This document shows, piece by piece, positions 9,311 through 16,588 of a DNA stretch of 64,000 nucleotides. Numbering within the stretch: the stretch's first letter is position 1; each line of letters starts with the position of its first letter. The notes under the pieces are model-generated. The model made no database searches. It saw only the letters and a program-made list of their open reading frames with translations, and was not told the DNA's origin. The DNA comes from an uncultured bacterium (lineage in GTDB: Bacteria; Cyanobacteriota; Vampirovibrionia; Gastranaerophilales; Gastranaerophilaceae), in the NCBI GenBank assembly GCA_900319365.1, contig ONOE01000001.1, forward strand, positions 1 through 64,000, written 5' to 3'. A program made the translations under genes and the position numbers.

Positions 9311-9604
9311 TTATTCTTCTTCTTCGTCAAAACTTTCTTCTTCTTCCAACATGTTGTCTATATATTCAGAAACTCTGTCAAATTCGTCATCATCATCAAT
9401 CGTTTCAAAATAGCTTGTTACATCATCTTCCGTATATTTTACAACAATTGTTTCGGGATCATCGGTATCAATTCCGTTTGTTGCATCAATCAAAATTGCA
9501 TACTGTTTTCCCTCAAATTCGATTATATCATACAACGCACATTTTAAAATGTTGCCGTCCTCATCTTCGAGTTCAATTAAATTATCTTCAATTTCTTCTG
9601 CCAT
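9311..9604 (-). CDS. DUF1292 acidic protein (YrzB-like)
   Basis: A 97-residue very acidic protein with the DUF1292 pattern: ELEDEDGNILKCALYDIIEF, then GKQYAIL, and a tail of Glu/Asp runs. The function of this family is not established. In Firmicutes it sits beside the ruvX homologue (yrrK-yrzB), and here it likewise follows ruvX. The 137-bp gap to ruvX carries a mobile-type hairpin repeat. The poly-acidic C terminus suggests a protein-binding rather than an enzymatic role. Confidence 0.9.
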   Translation of the reverse strand: MAEEIEDNLIELEDEDGNILKCALYDIIEFEGKQYAILIDATNGIDTDDPETIVVKYTEDDVTSYFETIDDDDEFDRVSEYIDNMLEEEESFDEEEE

Positions 9605-9693
9605 TTTATTTTTCTCCTTTAGTTTCAGTTTTTATATCGTTGTAAAAAGCCGCAGAACCGGCGATTAAACAATCCTGCAAACGGTCAGATAAA

Positions 9694-9738
9694 CCCTCAC
9701 CCGTCCTTTCAGGACACCCTCTCCCAAAGGTAGAGGGA
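9694..9738. repeat. Solitary copy of the hairpin repeat that brackets the DUF559 element
   Basis: The order is ccctcaccc, a GTCCT-TTC-AGGAC stem-loop, then a CCCTCTCCC-AAA-GGTAGAGGG stem-loop. This is the layout of the repeats at 34745-34796 and 35183-35234. It sits between ruvX and the DUF1292 gene with no nuclease gene nearby. Confidence 0.8.
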
Positions 9739-9741
9739 TAT

Positions 9742-10149
9742 TTAATTTTCATTGCGTGCAAGGTACTGTTCCAATATTATACACGCACTTTCTACATCTA
9801 CAAGTCCTTTATCTTTTTTGAAATTAACCTTTCTTTCTCTGAGGTTTTCTTCCGCTTGCTCCGAAGTTAATCTTTCATCTTCAAAAATTACTTCGTAATC
9901 TTTTATTTTAGATGCGAATTTTTCGCAATCCTGCGCCTGAAAACCTTTTGTCCCGTCCATGTTTATCGGAAGCCCCGCAACAATTTTGCCGACATTGTTA
10001 TCTTTTGCAATTTTCAAAATTTGCTCTAAGGCTTTATTTTCAGGGTTTCTCTGTATATAACCAAAGCCGTGGGAAGTTATGTGCAAGTAATCGCTTAATG
10101 CAACTCCTATTCTTTTTGTTCCTATATCAAGAGCCATGAGTTTATACAT
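9742..10149 (-). CDS. ruvX: RuvX/YqgF-family putative Holliday junction resolvase
   Basis: An RNase H-fold protein implicated in pre-16S rRNA 5' processing in E. coli and possibly in Holliday junction resolution. The 135 residues have the normal length. The first acidic residue is in ALDIGTKRIGVALSD (Asp8), the second region is VIFEDERLTSEQAE (Glu near 91), and the third is near VDVESACIILEQYL. It starts immediately after the stop of the upstream HEAT-like gene and heads a conserved ruvX-DUF1292 pair. Confidence 0.95.
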   Translation of the reverse strand: MYKLMALDIGTKRIGVALSDYLHITSHGFGYIQRNPENKALEQILKIAKDNNVGKIVAGLPINMDGTKGFQAQDCEKFASKIKDYEVIFEDERLTSEQAEENLRERKVNFKKDKGLVDVESACIILEQYLARNEN

Positions 10150-11733
10150 TTATTTTACCCAGTTCGTTTCTATATATGCTAATTTATCAGAAATATTTGA
10201 GGATGTAAACATTTCACTATTCAAATCTTTATTATATTTAATCAAAACAAGATATTCATAAATGCTTCGTTTTAATATTTCTTTCAAAAATTTCTTAAAT
10301 AAATCTTTATTGCAATATAAACCGTAAATGCAAGATGCCTCATCAGGCTTGCCGATAATGTATTTTATATAAGTACTCATTATCAATTTATCCTGCCATG
10401 ATTTGATTTCTTCAGGGTTGAGAATGTTGTCAAAATGTTTATTTACGAGCTTATTCAAATCATTTTCAGTCTTTAATTCTTTAATCAATTCTTCAAATCC
10501 ATCGCTATAATGAGCGTCCATAAACCAACGGGAAGAAATTTTCATATTCTCGAGTTCCGAAAAAATACTTTCATCGACTTTTGCGGGTTTAACATTATTT
10601 TTTACGATATCTTCAATATTTTCTTCTTCGCAGTCAATATCAATAAGCAAATTGCGCCAGCAAATATATTCATACGGCAAAACCCAATCGCTATCGACAC
10701 TTATGGTTTTTAATTCCGCATTGAAAAGGATATTTTTAAAATCAGCGCCTTTGACAGATACCGCTTTTTCGTCTTTTAAAAATCTTTCAATAATTTTACT
10801 GCTTTCGAACTTTGAAATATCGTAAAACCCGAAACAATCCTTTATGCCCGATTCAAGATTTATCACAACGGATACAAATCTTACCCTGTCCTCATCGGTT
10901 ATTCTTGTAAAAATCATTGCCATATTGCCCTGTCCGTCGGGATAGGTAAGATAAAATTTGCCCAATTTCGTATTTGAAAGGATTTTTTTATAAAAATTTT
11001 TTGTATTATCAGTCCTGACACCTGACATTTTTAAAGTCGCAAGCGATTTTCTGACCTCTCTATTTAATTCGCCATGAGTATAGCGGCTCATTCTGTTTAA
11101 AAGATTAAGCGCCAATTGAGATTTTGTATTCCCTAATATTTTTATAGCCGTTTTGCCTTCAGGAGAATTAGGATTAGATTCTGCCACGGGAATTAAAATA
11201 TTTGCAAGCGCATCACTATCAAAATCGTTTTCAAAAGAACTTATTAATGCAATTTTATCTTCCGTTTTGATTGATGCAAGAAAATCCATAAAATCAATCT
11301 GTACTTCAGGATTTATAATGGCAGAATTTAAGAGTTGCTTTGTATTTTGATCCAAAATTTCATCCGCATCATCAAGAAATTCTTCGCATTGCTCATAAGA
11401 CCAATCGGCATCCAAATCTCTCAACATATTCAAAACCATAATGCGGTTATCGGTGTTCATGGTTTTATTTTGCATAAGTTCCCACAAACCTGCGATTAGC
11501 TTATCTTTAGGAGTAAATTGTTCCAGTAAAAAACACACAAGCGGAATTTTTTCTTTCGGAGAAGAAACTAATTCTTTAAATAAAATCTTTGATAAAAAAT
11601 CTTTATTTTCCTGCGCATTGAGAATATCAATATCATCAAGATAGTTTTTCAAATCATTGGTTGAATTAATTTCATTTAACAATTTATTCAACTTGGTTTT
11701 TAATTCAAAAGGATTTAACTGTTTTACATTCAT
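10150..11733 (-). CDS. HEAT-like helical repeat protein of unknown function
   Basis: Residues 1-260 are mostly amphipathic helices in alternating pairs. The section ending GKTAIKILGNTKSQLALNLLNRMS, followed by REVRKSLATLKMSG, resembles HEAT or PBS-lyase repeats. The C-terminal half is a mixed domain with no recognised motif. No signal peptide or membrane segment is present, so it is likely cytoplasmic and protein-binding. I place the start at the Met at 11733. A longer frame from 11769 would overlap the upstream zinc-finger gene, while 11733 leaves a 10-bp gap. It lies in the operon with the two Clp-type modules. Confidence 0.65.
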   Translation of the reverse strand: MNVKQLNPFELKTKLNKLLNEINSTNDLKNYLDDIDILNAQENKDFLSKILFKELVSSPKEKIPLVCFLLEQFTPKDKLIAGLWELMQNKTMNTDNRIMVLNMLRDLDADWSYEQCEEFLDDADEILDQNTKQLLNSAIINPEVQIDFMDFLASIKTEDKIALISSFENDFDSDALANILIPVAESNPNSPEGKTAIKILGNTKSQLALNLLNRMSRYTHGELNREVRKSLATLKMSGVRTDNTKNFYKKILSNTKLGKFYLTYPDGQGNMAMIFTRITDEDRVRFVSVVINLESGIKDCFGFYDISKFESSKIIERFLKDEKAVSVKGADFKNILFNAELKTISVDSDWVLPYEYICWRNLLIDIDCEEENIEDIVKNNVKPAKVDESIFSELENMKISSRWFMDAHYSDGFEELIKELKTENDLNKLVNKHFDNILNPEEIKSWQDKLIMSTYIKYIIGKPDEASCIYGLYCNKDLFKKFLKEILKRSIYEYLVLIKYNKDLNSEMFTSSNISDKLAYIETNWVK

Positions 11734-11743
11734 ACTCAAAATA

Positions 11744-12022
11744 TTATCTTGCCTTTCCCCAGAATGCATTCAGAATTTGCTGAGCTTCAGCAGACGGAAC
11801 TCTGTCTTGCAGGATTAAATATTGCAGAGCAATCATAACACATTCGGAGCAGATATTTACCCCCGGACCCTGAATCATTTTTATAACCTGAGTATTGGGT
11901 CTTTTACAAAAACTGCAATATACAAGTTCATCATGATTTTCATGTTCGTGGTTGTGTTCATGCTCTTTTTGTTCTCTTTCTTTCTTCTTAGAACCGAGGC
12001 TTACCACTTTATCATCTGACAT
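11744..12022 (-). CDS. Orphan ClpX-type C4 zinc-finger protein with His-rich linker
   Basis: The 92-residue protein carries the ClpX zinc-binding-domain signature: Cys36 and Cys39 (YCSFCKRP), then Cys58 and Cys61 (GVNICSECVMIA). In ClpX this domain dimerises and binds substrates and adaptors. Here the AAA+ part is absent. Before the finger is a Lys/Glu then His-rich segment (EHEHNHEHENHDE, residues 20-32) that could bind metal. It is the first gene of the seven-gene minus-strand operon that also contains the ATPase-less Clp N-domain protein. Confidence 0.88.
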   Translation of the reverse strand: MSDDKVVSLGSKKKEREQKEHEHNHEHENHDELVYCSFCKRPNTQVIKMIQGPGVNICSECVMIALQYLILQDRVPSAEAQQILNAFWGKAR

Positions 12023-12073
12023 ATAAATTCTCCTTTTTTTGCGTATTTTTATTGATTTTAGATTTGAAGATAT

Positions 12074-12205
12074 AAAGGATACTAAGATACAAGAGCACTG
12101 GGGCTCTAAGACTTTTCGGCGCTATAGCGCATTTTGCAATAATCTTTTGCCCGAATGGCGAATAAGAACTTAGTGCCTTAGCGCCTTAGTAACCTGGTAT
12201 CCTTT
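12074..12205. repeat. Long imperfect hairpin repeat, copy B
   Basis: Arms beginning aaaggatac on both strands pair imperfectly over about 40 nt. The interior contains ggcgctatagcgc and is closely similar to the interior of copy C. It lies just upstream of the Clp-module operon. Confidence 0.75.
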
Positions 12206-12244
12206 GAAGTATTTTTTATTATCAATTTTCGATTTGCCCCCTCA

Positions 12245-12298
12245 TTGTAACTTAAATTGATAAATTTTGCTATATATTAATTATTATTTTATAATTAA
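12245..12298 (+). promoter_or_regulatory. Duplicated promoter, copy 1
   Basis: TTGCTA (12267-12272), a 17-bp spacer, and TATAAT (12290-12295). The surrounding 54 bp are identical to 12667-12720 at 50 positions, including an upstream ttgtaacttaaatt block. The first transcribed bases run into hairpin repeat C. Confidence 0.7.
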
Positions 12299-12400
12299 GT
12301 TCATAGGTTCATAAGCTCATAAGTCTTTTACGGCGCTAAAGTGCATTTTGTAAAAATCAATTTGCCCGCAGGGCTGAAATGGACTCATAAACTTATAAAC
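12299..12400. repeat. Long imperfect hairpin repeat, copy C
   Basis: The left arm is made of tandem gttcatag/gttcataa/gctcataa words. The right arm is the imperfect reverse complement (ggactcataaacttataaac). The interior matches copy B although the arm words differ completely. Confidence 0.75.
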
Positions 12401-12409
12401 ATTTAAAAG

Positions 12410-12612
12410 GGTAAGCTCCTGTCTATCCTCCCCCGACACAGACTTGTTAAGAGAAATTGGCGGCGAAAGGAGGTGAGGAAAGAGAAATTCTGTATAACAG
12501 AAAAAGCGCTATGGCTTATCTTGTTGATAATCATAACGCTTCAATTCATTTTCAAATAGGGAGTTAAGAAAGGCTTGAAGAGTTCACGGCTCTTTGAGCT
12601 TTTTCCCTATTT
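12410..12612 (+). ncRNA. Structured RNA candidate upstream of the TPR lipoprotein gene
   Basis: No open frame is present, but several nested helices are visible: cctcc with ggagg, TTCTGT with ACAGAA, and a three-part stem AGCG/TATG/TTATC with GATAA/CATA/CGCT. A long hairpin at 12554-12612 is closed by aaataggga and tccctattt. It lies downstream of duplicated promoter copy 1. It does not match the tmRNA, RNase P, SRP or 6S hallmarks I looked for. The whole gap 12023-12910 holds no protein gene. Confidence 0.45.
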
Positions 12613-12666
12613 ATACATTATTTACTGTGTTTTATTTTTTGTCAAGTGTTTGTTGTTGTAAATTTC

Positions 12667-12720
12667 TTGTAACTTAAATTAATGAAATTTGCCATATATT
12701 AATTATTATTTTATAATTAA
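12667..12720 (+). promoter_or_regulatory. Duplicated promoter, copy 2
   Basis: TTGCCA (12689-12694), a 17-bp spacer, and TATAAT (12712-12717). It has 50 of 54 identities with 12245-12298. It would drive repeat D and then the TPR lipoprotein-lgt pair. Confidence 0.7.
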
Positions 12721-12737
12721 AGCCTGTAAGTCTATAT

Positions 12738-12872
12738 AAAAAAGATACTAAGGCACTATGACACTATGATACTAAGAGATTTCAGCCTAACGGCAATTAA
12801 TAGTATCTAAAAGGTGTAAAAATACCAAAATGCCTTATTGCCTAAAGACTTAGTATTCTTAGTATCTTTTTT
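12738..12872. repeat. Long imperfect hairpin repeat, copy D
   Basis: Arms aaaaaagatactaag and its exact complement cttagtatctttttt close the element. Inside them are tandem gcactatga/cactatgat words. It ends about 40 bp before the TPR gene, so it lies in that gene's 5' leader. Confidence 0.75.
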
Positions 12873-12910
12873 AAAGGTATTTAGGTATCCGCTAAAAAAT
12901 CGGGGGAAGT

Positions 12911-13492
12911 ATGAAAAAAGCATTGGTTATAGCAAGTATATTGCTGGTGGCAGTTGTTTCAACGGCATGTATAAATAACATTGCGGTACGTGATTTAAAT
13001 AACAAAGCACAGGAATATATGGCAAAAGGAGAATACGGCGAAGCAATCGAACGTTTGAAATCAAGTATCGACTTAGATTCAACCGTTTTTGAATCTCATT
13101 ACAATTTAGGAATTGCGTATACCCAAAACGAAGACTATATCAATGCGGAAAAAGAATTTCAAAAATCTCTCGAAATAAAACCGAACACGGCAGATGTTTT
13201 TTATTCTCTTGCAACAGCGCAAAACAACCTCGCAGCAGATATTGAACAAGGTACGGTAAGGCTGAATACAGACGGAACTTTGTATAAGCCGAAAGCTGAT
13301 GAAGTTGATTTCTCTCAAAAATATAAAATGAATGAGCAGGAACAAAAATATGCACAAGATTACACTCAAGCCGCAATCGCCAATTATCAAAAGTATTTGG
13401 AACTTAAACCGAATGCCAAAGATAAAGACAAAGTTCAAAAACAAATAGAAGATCTTACCAATCCTCCCAAAGCCGAAGCAATGGAGGAATAG
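12911..13492 (+). CDS. TPR-repeat lipoprotein
   Basis: Residues 1-20 are a lipoprotein signal ending VVSTAC, with Cys20 as the likely lipidated residue. Residues 26-100 hold two clear tetratricopeptide repeats (AQEYMAKGEYGEAIERLKSS, then YNLGIAYTQNEDYINAEKEF) with part of a third, and another helix pair lies near 150-180. Its role would be a protein-interaction scaffold in the envelope. The downstream lgt gene starts 3 bp later and uses a Shine-Dalgarno located inside the last codons of this gene, so the two are coupled. The neighbour lgt would itself act on this lipoprotein. Confidence 0.88.
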   Translation: MKKALVIASILLVAVVSTACINNIAVRDLNNKAQEYMAKGEYGEAIERLKSSIDLDSTVFESHYNLGIAYTQNEDYINAEKEFQKSLEIKPNTADVFYSLATAQNNLAADIEQGTVRLNTDGTLYKPKADEVDFSQKYKMNEQEQKYAQDYTQAAIANYQKYLELKPNAKDKDKVQKQIEDLTNPPKAEAMEE

Positions 13493-13495
13493 TCA

Positions 13496-14299
13496 GTGAT
13501 TATACCGGCTCCGAATGACATTGCTTTCAATATCGGCGCAATATCAATTTATTATTACGGCATAATTATGGCAGGAGCAATATTTGTGGCGCTTATCGCC
13601 GCAAACTTTTTGTTTAATAAAACTTACCCGCAATACAAAAAAGACATTGTACTTGAAAGCGCACCGATTATAATTATTCTGGGCATTCTAGGCGCAAGAT
13701 TATATTTTTGCTGCCTTAATCCGCATTATTATTTTACCCGTCCTCTTGAAATTCTCGATATAAGAGAAGGCGGATTATCAATTCACGGCGGAATTATCGG
13801 CGGAATATTAAGCATTTTATGGATTATGAAAAAATACAAAATCGGATTTTTCAAACTGATTGACCCCGTTGCTTGCGCAACAGCGCTCGGGCAGGCAATA
13901 GGAAGATGGGGAAATTATTTTAATTCCGAAGCCTACGGACTTCCCACAGCCTCTCAAAAATGGGGATTATATATCCCGATAAAAGACAGAGTTTCACAAT
14001 ACTCCAACTATTCCTTCTTTCATCCGACATTTTTGTATGAAAGCATTCTGGATTTAATCGCATTTTTTGTTTTGCTTTACATATTTAAAAAATTCGGCAA
14101 AAAATATGCCGGGCTGACGTTTTTCGCATATTTAACAATTTACGGCGTAATAAGATTTTTTATAGAAAATTTAAGAATAGACAGCGAATTAAATATCGGC
14201 GGAGTTATACCCATTGCGGGATTGGTATCCGTTTTTTTTATAATTATCGGAATTACGGGAATTTTTTATACCCTGAAACATAATAAAACCGTTCGTTAA
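13496..14299 (+). CDS. lgt: Prolipoprotein diacylglyceryl transferase
   Basis: Transfers diacylglycerol from phosphatidylglycerol to the lipobox cysteine of prolipoproteins in the inner membrane. The 267 residues contain about seven membrane segments. Family signatures are IREGGLSIHGGIIGG and the GRWGNYFNSEAYG motif with the invariant Arg, plus HPTFLYES. The start is GTG at 13496, supported by ggagg at 13483-13487 inside the upstream gene. Codons before it belong to the TPR lipoprotein. Confidence 0.97.
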   Translation: MIIPAPNDIAFNIGAISIYYYGIIMAGAIFVALIAANFLFNKTYPQYKKDIVLESAPIIIILGILGARLYFCCLNPHYYFTRPLEILDIREGGLSIHGGIIGGILSILWIMKKYKIGFFKLIDPVACATALGQAIGRWGNYFNSEAYGLPTASQKWGLYIPIKDRVSQYSNYSFFHPTFLYESILDLIAFFVLLYIFKKFGKKYAGLTFFAYLTIYGVIRFFIENLRIDSELNIGGVIPIAGLVSVFFIIIGITGIFYTLKHNKTVR

Positions 14300-14328
14300 G
14301 AAATGTAAAATCGCAAAAAAGTTTTTTA

Positions 14329-14369
14329 GCAATTTTTTGTGCCTTGTTTTTTTATATATGAGTAAGGGA
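14329..14369 (+). promoter_or_regulatory. GCAA-N-TATATA-GTAAGGGA promoter-like motif, site 1
   Basis: gcaatttttt at 14329, TATATA at 14353 (24-nt offset), then gtaaggga at 14362-14369. It lies upstream of the 458-residue gene. See the matching sites at 20464, 36208 (minus), 38803, 39659 and 44359. Confidence 0.6.
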
Positions 14370-14415
14370 AAATCTTTTCAGGGGATATTATAAATATTAC
14401 GAAAGGGAATAAATA

Positions 14416-15792
14416 ATGAATATCGGAAAAATTATAGGCTTTGCGGGAAGAAAAATATTCGGATCAAAAGGTGGTCAAAAAGCAGTTGAACAAGCTGCTA
14501 AAACGGTTACAAAACCGCTTCATCAAACAAAAACCTTAACCGATGCAATTACGGGGAAAGTTGTCGGCTTGGAACGTGAATTTACCAGCGACGGCAAAGA
14601 CCTTATTGCACGTGTAGATTATATGGCTGACGGTTCAAGAAAATTAACCGTAAAAGGGAAAGAAAACGTACCGTTTAATCCCATTTGGCGTACAACAAAT
14701 ATCACAAGAGAAAAAGGAGCAAGCGTATTCGGCGGCGATAAAATTACAGTAGACAAGCACACAACCAAATATTGGCAATACGGCGAATCATCAAAATTAA
14801 CAAAAGAATACAGCCCTAACGGCGTATTACAACACAAAGAACTCCAATTCGGACACAGTTCGGGCAACGGATTAAATGATTATACCAGAACCGCAACTCA
14901 AGATTTGGTATATGACGAACACAGATTAACAAACTCTGCAGCAGATATGTTAAAAAGCCCGCACGAAACCGAAGGTGTTATGCATTCATTGAATAACCAA
15001 AATAATTATTACAAATTTGCGGATAAGAAAACTAATTATCAAAAAGCTGTAGAAGCTAAAAAACAAGCCGCAATTGATGCAGCTAAAAAAGCCGAAGCAG
15101 AAAAAATTGCAGCTCAAGAAGCAGCAGAAAAAGCAGCAGCAGAATTAAAAGCCAAAAGACCCAGAATTAACACAGGCAAAGTTCTTGGCAGAAATATTGA
15201 AGAATTAACCGTAAAAGAAACAAAACTTGCAGACGGCACAATTGAAAGAACATTTTCCGATCCTGCAACCGGTAAAAAGCTAATTACAACAAGAGATAAC
15301 GGATTACTTCACCAAGAATGGATTACAGGCAGCGACAAAGCAGAAGTTATCTATATGAAGAAAGTCGGCAAAGACGAACCCTATATTTACGCTAAAAAAG
15401 GTGATTACACCCAAATAGTTCAACCCAAAGAAGTTGATTATTACGGACGTAAATATACCGAACTTTTCCATACTCAGTATTATACAGATCACAACGGAAC
15501 ATACTTAAAACGTGGTGTAGGTAAAAGACCGGGTTATGCAGACGGCAAAATAAAAGTTCACGATCCCAATGCCGCAGAAGATAGAAAAAGATTTCCGTCT
15601 TTAGCAAAAGCAGGTGAATTACCTGATGATCCTCAAATATGGATTTGGCATGGCGAAGCAGCTCACGGAGCTTATGACAGAGGTTTAAGCGCCAATCAGG
15701 AAAGAGCAAATTATGCTCTGAGAGAATTGAATAAAGATGCCGACAAATCTTATATCGATTTAGAAGATTTATATTCTGATTACAAAGCATAA
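14416..15792 (+). CDS. Protein of unknown function with Ala/Lys coiled-coil middle
   Basis: I do not recognise a family. It is a 458-residue hydrophilic protein. The N-terminal part (about 45-180) has repeated Tyr/Gly/Asp beta-like units such as DYMADGSRKLTVKGKE, loosely like YD/MORN-type strands. Residues 205-250 are an Ala/Lys/Glu-rich helix (AAKKAEAEKIAAQEAAEKAA). Residues 255-350 return to strand-like sequence resembling the first part. The C terminus is acidic. There is no signal peptide or membrane segment. A good Shine-Dalgarno (aaaggga) and the recurrent promoter motif precede it, and a strong terminator follows. Confidence 0.6.
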   Translation: MNIGKIIGFAGRKIFGSKGGQKAVEQAAKTVTKPLHQTKTLTDAITGKVVGLEREFTSDGKDLIARVDYMADGSRKLTVKGKENVPFNPIWRTTNITREKGASVFGGDKITVDKHTTKYWQYGESSKLTKEYSPNGVLQHKELQFGHSSGNGLNDYTRTATQDLVYDEHRLTNSAADMLKSPHETEGVMHSLNNQNNYYKFADKKTNYQKAVEAKKQAAIDAAKKAEAEKIAAQEAAEKAAAELKAKRPRINTGKVLGRNIEELTVKETKLADGTIERTFSDPATGKKLITTRDNGLLHQEWITGSDKAEVIYMKKVGKDEPYIYAKKGDYTQIVQPKEVDYYGRKYTELFHTQYYTDHNGTYLKRGVGKRPGYADGKIKVHDPNAAEDRKRFPSLAKAGELPDDPQIWIWHGEAAHGAYDRGLSANQERANYALRELNKDADKSYIDLEDLYSDYKA

Positions 15793-15813
15793 AGTGTGAT
15801 TAATTATATACAC

Positions 15814-15849
15814 AAAAAAGACCTTTAGAAAAATTCTAAAGGTCTTTTT
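15814..15849. terminator. Bidirectional terminator
   Basis: Arms aaaaagacctttagaa and ttctaaaggtcttttt pair perfectly. It sits between the convergent 458-residue gene and the Skp-like gene. Confidence 0.92.
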
Positions 15850-15876
15850 ATTACGTTTTATTAAATAACAATACCG

Positions 15877-16329
15877 TTATTTGATTGTTTTAGCAACTTC
15901 GGAAGTGATATCTGTTCCGCCGTATAATACGATGCCTTTGCTCAAAACAACATTATATCCTTTTTCTTGAGCTTTTGCAGCGATTTGAGATGAGATTGAT
16001 TCATCTATAGCTTTAAGTTTAGCTGCATATTCGCTATCCATTTTTTCTTTCTTAGCCTGTAATTCTTTATTGTATTTTTCCTCAGTTGCTTGTTTTTTCT
16101 TTGTATCAGAAATTGAAGCTACATCTTTTCTTGCTTTTTCAATAAACTTAACAATTTCTTCAGCCTTAGCCTGTTGTTCTTTTTTAAGAGCTTGAACCTG
16201 AGCCGAAGCATTTACAACAACGGGAACGTCAACAACAGCAACCGTGAAATCCTGTGCCATAGCCGCATTACTAAAAGATAAACCGCCAATCATTGCTGCA
16301 GCAACCAAAAAACTTAACATTTTTTTCAT
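15877..16329 (-). CDS. OmpH/Skp-like periplasmic chaperone
   Basis: The 150-residue protein has a cleavable signal peptide (residues 1-25, ending NAAMA before QD). It then shows the OmpH pattern: an N-terminal strand VAVVDVPVVVNAS, a long charged helical hairpin (about 50-120), and the C-terminal YNVVLSKGIVLYGGTDIT strand. Skp escorts unfolded outer-membrane proteins across the periplasm. Its presence implies an outer membrane. It is divergently transcribed from the TpsB-like barrel gene, a plausible client. Confidence 0.92.
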   Translation of the reverse strand: MKKMLSFLVAAAMIGGLSFSNAAMAQDFTVAVVDVPVVVNASAQVQALKKEQQAKAEEIVKFIEKARKDVASISDTKKKQATEEKYNKELQAKKEKMDSEYAAKLKAIDESISSQIAAKAQEKGYNVVLSKGIVLYGGTDITSEVAKTIK

Positions 16330-16588
16330 AATAATTTTCTCCTTATTTTCTACAGTTTATACTATCACAAATGTATATTTTGTACCAGATATCAACCGAA
16401 CGGATGATATTTTTGTAACATTCTTTACACGCATAATTAAATTCTATATAATTTCATTAGTGGTAATTAATGTTTAATTCCGTTTGTAAAAATATTGTAA
16501 CATTAAATTCATATTAATCTTTTATGTGAGAATATACATAAGGATATACAACTAGATATATAAATAAATATGGAAAGTGAATAAGTAA

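Noticed and set aside
12410-12612. Identification of the structured region as RNase P RNA, tmRNA or 6S RNA
   Set aside because: Only a short gaggaaag matches RNase P, and the length and other conserved blocks are missing; no tmRNA ends or tag frame; no 6S-like single long bulged hairpin.
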